The position numbers were made by a program, and so were the translations under genes. Of a DNA stretch of 64,000 nucleotides, positions 37,368 through 49,300 are shown one piece after another (position 1 is the stretch's first letter; each line of letters opens with the position of its first letter). This DNA comes from Lethocerus indicus (Eukaryota > Arthropoda > Insecta > Hemiptera > Belostomatidae). Under the pieces are notes generated by a model. The model was not told the DNA's origin, searched no databases, and worked only from the letters and a program-made list of their open reading frames with translations. The DNA is taken from positions 17,073,154-17,137,153 of the forward strand of contig JACDQD010000002.1 in assembly GCA_019843655.1 (NCBI GenBank), in the 5' to 3' direction.

Positions 37368-40300
37368 CGGCGGCGGCGGCCCTCTGTCCGTTTTCAAGAC
37401 TAACTAAGTTATACTCTCTGTCCCTGCCCCTTCGCACGCCTAATAGAAATAGGAGGAGGTGGGAGAGGGGCAGGGAAGGGGAAGAGTGGGGATGAGAAAG
37501 GGAGGAAGGAACGGGAGAGAGAAAGAGAGAGAAACCGGACAGAAAACTACCCCACAAAGGGATGTTGCGCCTAAGTTTCACAGTTCACAGGAAGGAGTGA
37601 GGAAGGCCGAGCGGTCGGTCAGGCTTCGATGAACTTATCAATTTAATTAAACGAAATTGGGCCCCACCCTACCCGAGGCCCTCGCCTCTCCTCTGCCTTA
37701 CTCCTTAAAATCAATTCCAAGGCCGGCCCTTCGAGAGTTAGCCTCATATTATAGTTAGTTGATTATTAATTGAACTCATTCGGAAATTAATCTATACCAA
37801 CCTAATGTAATCAATGAATCATAGCGACGTTATAATTACAACTCTCAAAATATGTAACAGATAACTCAACGAGTATGTAAATATTTAGAAAGCGTCCTGG
37901 TTTTAAATTGCCCGAAAATATTTGCCAAAAAATGGTTTGTTCGGGGGAAGGGGTAGGAGAAAGAAGCGTTTCAAAAGCGCCAAGGACGGATGCAAAGGAC
38001 GCGTTTCAGAATAGGAAGAAAAGGTCCTTCCTTATCCGACACTAATTTCTAGATGGGCGCCTCTTGTTAAGACTGGATTGCCTTGTGAATATAAACCTGA
38101 GGAGACGGGGAGAGTTGACACAAGCCGGTTAACTAGGTTGGTGACTAATGAGACATGAGAGGGAGAGGAAGAGGGGGAGAGAGGGAGAGTGAGGGAGAAA
38201 GAGCCACACTCAGCCGGCGAGGGAGAGCTTTTGTTGTACGAAGTGCGAGCACGAGTCGGTCGACCGGACCTAGGGAGTGATGGAGAAGGAAAGAGAGAGA
38301 GGAAGGGAAAGATGGAGGGAGGGAGAGAGAAAGTGAGGGAGCGAGGGAAGAGAAGGCCGCCTTTGGGTGGGCCTCTCAAAGGGCTTCGTCCCTCTGTGTT
38401 AGCAAACACATAAAGACAATCTATTTGCAGCCGCATTAATAACAGTTTAGCCTTGGCTCGTCTTAGCCCGCCTATCTCACTGGGCCCCCTTGGCAAACTT
38501 GTTCAAGTACAGTAATTGGTTCGGGGTCCCTTGACGACGCAAATACGAGAGACCCTGCTTACTCTTATTAAAATGACTTCACTTCCTCCCTCCCCTTTGT
38601 TTTCATAACATAATGTGAAACGCGAAGCAGAGCGTAGAGGCACCACTGTATATAAGTAATTTTTTTATTTTAAGCCGGTATCACGAATTTCATTGCGGCG
38701 TTATTTTAATACTGGAGGTACAAATAAAATATTTGTTATATATAAAAACATGGGAGAAACTTATTGTTGAATTATTTAAATGCTCCAAATACAAATGTTG
38801 TTGAAAATGACATATATGCTAAAAATTAGAAAACTATACGGCGCTCCTGATACTAAACCTTCGAAACATAATTACGTTGCATGTTTCAATCTAACTTCAT
38901 TCTAGTCACAAACAATCGTTTTATCTATTGAGGCTCATATAAAAATAAAAGCTATTTTTTTTATTCCTAATAAAGATCAAACTGAACCAATCGGGTAAGC
39001 CTTAACTATTCGGTAACAATTAAAACATACAATTTCAAGATTATAATATCGCTACGACGGTATTATTTTATCGGAACTTTGTGTTTGGAGTTCGAGTCCA
39101 TTAGTAAAACCGGTGGTGAAAAGTGGAAGTAGAATAAAAGGGTTGTAAAAAGTCGGAGGGGTGCGTGTGGTTGGGGGGAGGGGATGCGTGATGGGGCAGG
39201 CAAGTCGGACGCATTATAGTTCATTAGAGTATGCCTCGGCTCCGGGCTTCGTGTTACTGATATATCCATTAGGGCCGGGAGAAGCGGCGGGAGTCTGTTT
39301 ACAAAATTACTCATGAAGGCTCGTGAAGGCCATTGTGCAATCGATACCGGGGGGGGGGGGAGAGTACCGGTAATTACGCAGGTGCCCGGGACATGCCCTC
39401 AAGTTATAACACCGAAACTTTTAGTTGTTCCGCCCCCGGTATAACGCATTAACCACAATGACCCATTTCGCCGCAATAGGACTGCACAGACGTTCGCTAG
39501 GGCACCGATAATGTTTCGATTCCATATATTTCGAATTAGAGAACCTCGGATATTTATTTAATACGCAAATTTTCATTTCCGTCCGTCCATTGCAAAGTCG
39601 GAGTGGGAAACTTTGCTATTCTCGGCTTCGAACTAAGTTTCAATCCACAAGATAGTAGGATCCAGTGTCGCGTAAATGCATTCAAATTTAATTTTATACG
39701 TATTTAACAGTTAAAATTAATATTGTTCCAATGTTATTAGATTCGATTTAAATAGTGTCGTCAATAAATTAAAGTTCTACTTCTCTAAAGTTAAGGTATG
39801 TAAACGTACATATATACATACAATCGTTATGTATTATAACAACTACAGTGTTTCCTTTTTCTTAAATGTTCCTCGTTCGGCGAGAATACAAAGTCAGTTC
39901 TAAGCGGAGAGAAAACGTAATATAGCCGAAACAAATAACCGGGATCCCTTTACTGCTCGTTAAAAGGAACGTTAATAATGTCCTCGAAGTCAGATCTGAA
40001 GGTAGGTAGGTAGGTGGTCCTATTTGTCGAACGCAGTTCAGAGAGAACAAATCGGGCCCTTTTGTTTCTGTGAGGCCCCCGACACGAGGTGCTCTCGGAG
40101 TAGGCTACATATTATAATGGCTCAATTATAGAACGCGCCCTCGGCGGGGCTCACCCATCGCCCGGTTTCAATTTTCTCCCGTAAGCCCGCGGTCCAATAA
40201 CGTTCTCGCAATGCGCCATTTAACTAGGTGCGGCACCTCCCCCTCCCTTCAACAATACTAGCACCTCGCATTATCTTACGGGGCGTCACCGAAGCGGCGT

Positions 40301-43300
40301 ATCGGCCGGGGCCGTATTCGCTAATGAGTCGAGTAATAGAAAAAGTGAGGCGGGAGGAGGGCCGATAGGGGGAGTTAGTCCTCCTTTAATTAGGCATAAT
40401 TCTATAAGAAAATTGTTCTCCAATCTACGCAGGTGAGGGCCGGGGGAAAAAAGGCTCATTAATTACGTTTGCCGGCGGGTGGTAAAACTGGGCCCGCGCG
40501 AGGAGGAGTTGAAGCGAATAAAGGGGTGACTGCCGAGGCGAGGAACACAATTAAAATTAAAGCCTAAGACTGAGGAAATTGGGTTGTAACGACTTTAGGA
40601 GGCCCCGCTCGGCTTAACCCGTCAGCAGGCCCCCGCCCGCGCCTCTCCCCAACCCGGAGACAATTGAAACCAATTTTAAATCGATCAATCACCACCGACA
40701 TCGCTCTCCTCCCGCAATCTGGTTTCCTCTGTAGACTGCACTCTACCTCTTATCCATTCTTGCTTTTTCACCGCAGTGAGTGAAAAAAATTAAAATCGTT
40801 ACTGCCCCACGCCTGATACATTGTCCTTTAGAACTTTCGGTTAATGAGTACCAGAAAGTATATATATTATAATATTATATACAGTATAGTAGCGTTTAAT
40901 TTATCTATTTTTAGCTTTCGTGTAATTTCTCATTCGTAATAACAATAGCAACGGTGTTATTCGAGTTATGTTATTACTGGAACGTAATTACGAAGAGTAC
41001 CAAATGTAATCGTCGCATATGGTTCGACACAACGGAACTTGCCACGATCGTGTGGAATTTATTAAAAAGAGTTTCAGTAGCAATCTTATTATTATATTAC
41101 TAGACTAATGAAAGGTATACCAAAGCTGAGTTTTAACTGCACAAAAATAAACCCGTAAATATCATAGATAACTTGAGTAATTACATGAGTAATTAAGTCG
41201 ATCACGAACGGCGCTCTAACCGAGCATGCATTATGTGCCTTTCCACAGACAAAATTCCATTTCGGTTGGGTGAACAATTCAAAAACGGTTACGTCGATCC
41301 AATTTATTACGCCGAGCATTTATTAGAAAACCCGCACGCTGGATATTATAATATCGGGGGAGTTTTCTCGGGGGCCCGTGTTTACTGCAAATTGTCTGAA
41401 AGTCGCTTTAAACTCGGGAAGAGGGTGGTGGAGGCGCGGGGCGGGGTGAGGTAGGGAGGGCGCTTAATTGTATTAGGGGCCGCTATCAGGCGCAGGAGAG
41501 AGAGGAGGAGTGCCACTCCATTAAATCGGGTTTTCGGCCTTTGAAACTATTCCGCGCTCGGCAGAGGCTCCGAGGCAATATAAGCGCCGGTAGGACAGGG
41601 CCGAAGGGAGAGGGGAAAGGGCAGAGGGGCCCGCGAGGTTTCACCGAGGTATGTGAACATCCATTTTTGAACGTCCGCTCATAATGAAAAGGACTAAGCG
41701 GTGGCGGGGTCGGAGAGGAGATCGTCGGGTTGGAGGAAATCACGCGAGACGGGAATTGAAAATACCTCAATTAGGAGGGCGGCGAGGTTTACCGGCCCTG
41801 GGGAAGGGAGCATCCGAATGCTCGGCATTACACTTGCAAACAGGGGCTAAGCGCCGGGAGTTGGGCGCCGAGTTTGCCAGAGAAGTTTTAGGCGGGCCAG
41901 AACATCAACCCCTGGTAAAAATGTTACCAGTCTACCTCTTGGGAATAGTGGTGAGTGGCCGACGCCTCGTCATAAATTCGACCTGGTATGGAGGCCCGCC
42001 TCTAACCGTTTCATATATCCAGCAAATAGCGCGTTCCACCTTCGATCCACTCCTATGAACAACTACTATCATATACGCCACAGAAACACGGGGTGGGGGA
42101 AGGATATTAAGATTTATAGCACTAGCCAATTCCAAGCATTATTTATTAGCGATCTTTATCATGAGGTGATTTGTCTTAAACATGTTTCATTGTAACAATA
42201 TACAATCTATACAAAGCAAAATTAACTTCAATGTTTTCTGTATTAGTAGTAAATATTTTTATCTCGATTTTTTAAGTATGAAAATTTCACTCTGTTAATT
42301 AAAATTTATTTACGGAATTACTTCATATCGGCTACACTGGGCTTTAACAGGATTAAAAATATATTGCGTGGATATATTTCAGAGTTTATTACAATTTCAT
42401 TTATGCATTCCACAGAGGGGAGTTAAAACGATTTCCTTTATTTAAATCAGAGATATTTTAATAACTAAAATTTCAGGATACCACAGTCACGTCGGTGAAA
42501 CTAGCAACAACAGCTGTTTGTAGTATTATTTCGAGTCGTAACCAAGAACGTAACAGCACTATTCTTCTTGGTTCTTGAGCAATTTAAAGAGAGAATCCAA
42601 TGGCCAGCCCGCCGCCATAATAAATTACTATTCGTGCGCTCGTCCAGGCGAAATTACTCGAGTCCAAATTGATGTAAAGTTGGCTCAATTTGCATATGAA
42701 TTGGCGGTGTACTTTTAGACACGATTGGATCGGCGGCTGAGTGGCCTAATCTCGCCTATAATCGTAAATTTAGCCTGCCGATCTGCGGTCACCGCGTCAA
42801 ATATAGCCCGATAACCGATTAACGGCCGCACATAGTTGTCCCATTTTTCTATCGGGAAAGGTCATTAATTAAGATCGTCGGCCGTCGAACCAATACTTCC
42901 CGCGGCGCCATTTTAGTATCAGCGCGATGTATCGAATCCCAACTACATTACAATAGCTCAGATAGGATGAAACCGCGAGTAGTGCATTACAGGATTTCAG
43001 AATAGAGATTTGTTGGGGGCGGCAGGAATATTCTGACTTGCCTTATGTTTTTTACGACCTTTTTATACTATCTTTGTCCTGAGTTTGGCGAACGGGATGG
43101 GAATGGGTAACTTGCAATGTTCGAGATGTGTAGAGCTGTTAGTAACCGCTGACTTCTAAACCCCCCCACTTCGCATTAGAATTTACCCAGTCGATTTTAG
43201 AGCTAATTATTTTTGGAAAAAAGGGAGAAATAATGTCGTTTTCCGAATCGGTAAATGTAATGTTTAATAATTAGGAATTAAATGTATCGGCATTACTAGG

Positions 43301-46300
43301 AATTTCTTTATGACAATCTGTGGTGTATCAGAGGGGAATCTCGGGTTGGGTTTGGTTTGTATTGTTCAAAGGGAGAGCAGTGAGGGGGGAGGGTTAGAAC
43401 TAGTCGAACGGTCCGGTCCAGCTGCCATTGCCACCCCACCTTGTCCAACCGGAATGTCAAAGGGAGCATACATATATTGGAAGTGTCCGCCCGCCTCCTT
43501 TTTCCCTCCCATTCTTTCAGTCCACGATTCCCCACAAACAACCGTCTCCTATTCATTCCCGTTCGCTTCTCATCCATTTAATTCGCGACATAAATCTGAC
43601 ACCCCCGCCGGGTTCCACTCAGACGGCATCTCCTGAAACTGGTGTTTCGACCAATTTCCCCCGAGTGTCTGCCAAAATATTTTCACGCCCGACGCGCTTC
43701 TGAAATCGCTCTTGCCTTCATTTCTGTTCACGACTCTGCCGCAACAACCAGAATAAAGTTTTAAGTCTTCCTCTTGAAGCATCTGTTGTTCATTTATTGC
43801 CGTATGAATATTTGCAACATCGTTGAGCATCGGTAATTCTGTAGTTTATTGTTAACATAATTCGGAGTATTCAGTGTTCTTCTCGTTACGAAATTATGTA
43901 GATAAATATAACGAGGTTGCTTTGTTTCTTTTTGCCCGCAGTACCGTCATCAATCTGTCACCATAGAAAAGTAAAGAAGAATACCCCCTCTACTAGGGTA
44001 GTCCTCTTGTTTCGTCGGAGCTAATTTGTCGGACTGGTGATGGAAGAGGCAAAAGTTGAGCGATGATTGATTACTGTTGGAAATGAGGCGTCCTTTCCCC
44101 TCCCTCCTCACCACAACTGTACTTATTGGCATTTACCGGCTTGAACTTTTTAAACTCGTCTATTTGATTAGGAAAAGGGGAGATGGGAGATGACTGAAAG
44201 AGGGGCAGGAAGGAGGACAAAACTGCGTTTTTTTCACACTGAACAGAGAAGCCAACTGTAACCTGTCATTTTTTTAAACCACCCTTGCTTTTGGTGTACA
44301 AATATTTTACGCTAGCTAACGTTCTCATTCCACAGGAGACGTGTTCATTATCACGCGAGATTAAGTGACGAGATATTGGGTGCGCATATGTAATGCTATA
44401 ACCGACCGAGGCAGAATAAATATAGAAGTTACTTCGAGTCCGCTCGAAATGAGGCAGCTTGAAGGTACGGTGCGAAAAGCAGTACCCGGGGGGCGCCCCG
44501 AACTTTCATTCTACCGGCGAAATACGCCGAAAAAAAGGAAGAAGAGGTAAAGGAAGGAGGAGGGGCGGAGTGGGCACTCGTGAGAAGAAAGAGGAGAGTA
44601 TAGAGATAGAGATAGAGGGAGAGAGGGATGAAAGAGGGTGTGGAGGGAGGGCGGCACTTAGAACACACCTGTTGGAATAGCCATTTGAGGAGGGAGGAGG
44701 CGTGCACAACACTTTGATACAATACAAAGCGGCTGCTTCTCCTGAATGCACGACCAGCGAAAATGCTTCAGCTACCCCGCAACCGAAAACGCTTTATATT
44801 TTAAGCACGAGCGGCTGTAGAGAGCGGGCCGCCGCGAAAAAGCTCGTTATTGATTCATCTTGTTTTCACAGGGGGCGCTAAGCGTCCATTTTTGTACGCG
44901 CTTCAAGGCAGTTTTAAAGTGGACCGTTGTCTGAAGTGTATTAAACGCTTTAGTGCACTGATTAAAACGCTGTAAAAACACTTGCCACCCACATACGTAC
45001 TGATAAGCTAATTTTTCTTCAATCGACTACTTTACATTATAATTTTTCAAATAATTTTGTATAATATTCGACTAAGATACCCATTGAAAAAGTGATAATA
45101 ATATTACTACTTTCCTAAATCCAACTAATTGGATGAACGCAGGAATTGAGAAATTTCACTGGATAAAATACGGTTTGCCCCAAAGAATTATGTGGAACAC
45201 GCGAATGGCCAATCCCATTTGGATGAAACGATGTGTAGGGCTCCTTCCCGGGGATTACAGATACGTGTGCCAGGTTTGAACAAAATCGGTCAAACGATTT
45301 TTATCTTCAAACTAGTAGTCAGTTTCCGAACTAATACGTATAGTGTATAACCTCCATATAGGAATACTAGAGAACAAAACGTATAATAGCTCGGTAGTTC
45401 TCTCTCCCGATTATATTGGACGATTTTTTTAAATTATTTAAATGAACGGATATAAGGGGTTATGTTTTTAAACGTGTTTCCTTTATTTCCTATAGTGGCT
45501 GGGCATTTTAATCTTTTCCCTTCGTAAATTATTCGGGCGGAACACAAATTTCAGTTTAATTATTTGAACCAATACGACATAATAAAACATTTTCGATGTT
45601 CGAGACCGAAATGCGCCGAGTTTTGCATTGGCGCGTAACGCGCCTGTAACGAATCAATAACACAAGAGGGACTGGGCTTAATTCGGAAGGGTGGAATTTC
45701 GCGATGCACACATATGTCCGGCGGGTGAGGGCGGTGTTCAGTGTGCCTGGGGATGGGGGAAGTGCCTTGATGGCAGAGACAATAATAGAGAAATTGTCGG
45801 TTGGGGCGACGCGCGCCGACGACAAAGAGACCTCCGGATGGGCGTCCGATTGAACTGGCGGCAAATGAAAACGCCGGGTAGTGGGCGGGCGCGGGGTCAC
45901 TTTCAGACAAACGCCGGGCCGTCATCACAATGGTCGTGGCCCGCGTAAATTTTTAAAAGTTAACAACACTGGCCTCCCGCCGCCCGACAAAACCTTCTAT
46001 CCCGACGTCGAAAATTGGTCGAAAATCAAGCCGAGTTTAGATTGAAAATTGAATCGACGGGGGGAAACGTTTTGTGATTGAACGCCGACCGCCCTATCGT
46101 CCCCGTGAAATAGGGCCCGCTCTCTCTGAAGGTACAATGCAATCGAGCCGTTGCATCGCTCGATCCATTAAAACGGCGATATATAATTACGCCACATTGC
46201 CGTCGCCATAATGCCTTTGCCGGTGTTTCTACACTTCAAAGAAGGCGCGGTCAAAATAGAAATTTATCATCGAACGGGGAAAAGGGTCCCCCGCGAAGAC

Positions 46301-49300
46301 TCGCCGGGAGAAGCCGACAGCAAGAATAAGCCCGCGATGAAAATGAGTACGGAATTTGAGGTTAGAGGACAGTGTTGTGGGCAAAACTTTCGCAAATACC
46401 ACCCTGAAAAGAGGATGAACTAAAAAAAAACTTTCCCTCTATACTACCTGTGGTTATATCGATTTCGAGTGCAATAGCAGCGATGACAAGACGCTCCATT
46501 TTCACAACTACGGCTATACTGTAATGTTCCGATTTCATAGCTGCGATTATCCTGTTATAAATCTCACGATAACTACTTTGGATTATTGACAAGACTTGTT
46601 ATATAAAATGATTTAATGACAGCGGAGAAAGCGGAAAATATTACCTTTTTTTACGAAAAAACACTTTTTTTAAAAACGGCGAACTCTTGGTAAAAATATT
46701 TACAAAGTTCATCGGGGGATGTATGAGAGCTAAAATATCTGAAATATATTTTAAAAGCCCGATTCGAGTTTATATGAATTTATGTCACCGCTACAACCTA
46801 CAACGATGTCTAACCATTCAAAATCGAAAAAGAATGAAACAACTTCCCAAAAAGTGACTCCGAAATAAACCAGTTAGCGAGCGACAGCAATTAAAAAGTT
46901 ATATTGCTTGTCTTTGAATGACTCACAGGAGGATAGCAACAAGGAACTCTAAAACAGGGACAGCCGGGATCCCGGTGAGTTGAATTATAATTAAAAAAAA
47001 AGTATATAACGAATGATGCAGAGGGAATGTCGGAGCTCGGAGTCGGGCGTAATTGAAAAGAAAAACATTTTTCAGAGGGAGCGAATTTCAGTTACTGCGG
47101 AACAACTGAGCTCAGTGCTCAGACGGAATAATAAATAACCAGAGGTTACATAATATATATACTTTGTACGACGAGAGCGTCATACAGAACTGCTATCGAC
47201 GGAGAACTATAATAAGCACGATCATTTTAGAAACTCGCGAGAAAATGTTGTCGAGTGAATGCCATGAAATTTTACAAAACAATATAACGACGGGAGAGCG
47301 CCTGCCGATGATTGTTATGGAAACAAAAATGTTACAGTAAACGGAAATTTATAACGTTTTTCCAACGGGTCTCACATACGATGTATATTCCAGTAATGCA
47401 AACCAAATTCTGCTGTTCAGGTTTATTTTACCTTTTACAAAATTTTTGGACATTCATATTTTATTTCAATAAATGCTGAATTTAGTAATGTTTTATTTCT
47501 CAATACGTAAGTTCTGACTATTCTACAATGATCAATATCTTCGTGTTATTATAAATGCACTGATATTATAATGAAATTCGCCTTAAATAAATTAAAGACA
47601 TTTCCTATAAATTGAGACAAACGACAGAAGTATACTAAAAAAACGTAACACAGCAATTACCGAAGGCGTCAGGCGACCGGACATAAAAAGGTAGGAGAGG
47701 ATATAAAGAGTGATGAGCGGTGTAGTAAAGTGTAGTATACGAGGTGTTGAGGCTTCACCAGTGGGAAGGGAAAGGTATCAAAGATTGATGAATACGGCCG
47801 GAAATGGATGTGTCATGTTGATAGGATGAAACAAGGAAGCACATGGGGGGTGGGAGGGAGGGAGGGGGGAAAGACGCCACCTGGAAATTGAGCAAAGGAT
47901 GAAAATGGGCCGGGATATCATTTTCTTCTCGGCGGACATGAGGGAAAAGGAAGGATAGACGGAGTGGCGAAAGAGTGAGAGACATAGTGAGAGAAACGGA
48001 TAGAGAGAGGGAGAGTGTGTTATTCTCACTCGGTTTTGACGTGGGAGCACTTAAAAATAAAACATTATTTACTACTTTGTCAAGTCAGAGTTACGTTTAT
48101 ATAAGGAAGGTACGTTTATTCGAAAATGATTTACTTTTAACTTATTAACTTAACAATTTGTTCCGTATCAACTACTTACATTCAGGTTAAATTTATTAAA
48201 ATTGATCTGATTTGAATTTGAACATAAACGCTATTGTAGGGACGATAGCAGATTATTTTTAGCATACAATATAAATGTTAATTTCTTATTCCTAAAATAT
48301 GCACTTAATGTATGCATCGAAACGCGTATAACTTTATTAGGGCTAAATGCGGACAACCCCACCCTTGGAAAATATATCGGGAGTTTTGATGTGCGGGCGG
48401 GGCGGGAGGGGGGGGGGGGCACGATATTTGTTCATACTACAGGAAATGAAACGGGCGTTTATTTTCATATCCTAAATCAACAGAAGCGCGAAATATCATC
48501 GCCCGGGAAATTTTGTACACAATGCCGGTTAATCAATACTTTACGCCGGAGGGATAAATATTGTGCGATATTTCTAACGGGTTGCCTCTGTCAAATATAT
48601 GTCTCCCGACGACTTCATACCCAAATGTAATTGTCCTCCCGTAATAACTCAATTACTATTAGTTCTAGTCTTATAGTATTTTCAATTTATATCATAGTTA
48701 TAAATTAAGAAAATGTAAACTGACAAGCTATTGGACCTACGGTGTATTATAGGGACATTGTTATTATTATTACTAGATTAATCGGTTGCCGACACTGTTG
48801 GTACTTATAATATACACTTATTATAATGTAGTATAGCACTGTCTGTTCACTGTTGCTACCCGGTATTCCATACACTCCAATAAATCGAATTTCAGATTAA
48901 TAGTCAGCCTAAATTCGTATAACCGGCTATCTTATAAAAAAAAGATTGCTAACATTTGGACAATCGCTGACTTCATTAAATACGGCGCCAACAATTTAAT
49001 AATGTCATCGTTTCGGGAAAACGAAATAGCGATAAAACAAAAGTTAATTGGATATTAGAATAACTCCGGTGGCGCCTAATGCGTGGTAAGGGCGTAAATG
49101 AAAAGTGTTGATGAATGTTGTGGCTAGTGCTTGCTTCGGCTGTGTTGTCAGCCAGAGCCTTATAAGCGTTCGTTTATGCTCACAAAAGAGGCTGGGGCAC
49201 GGCTTTAAATGGACGGAGATAAGGCTCCCCCCAACCACCGTCGAGGTGAGAGACCCAGTTAATAAAGTCAACATTTACTTTGCAGTACTACTTTATTGCT

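Noticed and set aside
41684..42058. 124-residue Arg/Gly-rich open frame
   Set aside because: GC-rich, CpG-rich intron DNA gives long chance frames. No motif, no codon bias or splice context to support a gene.
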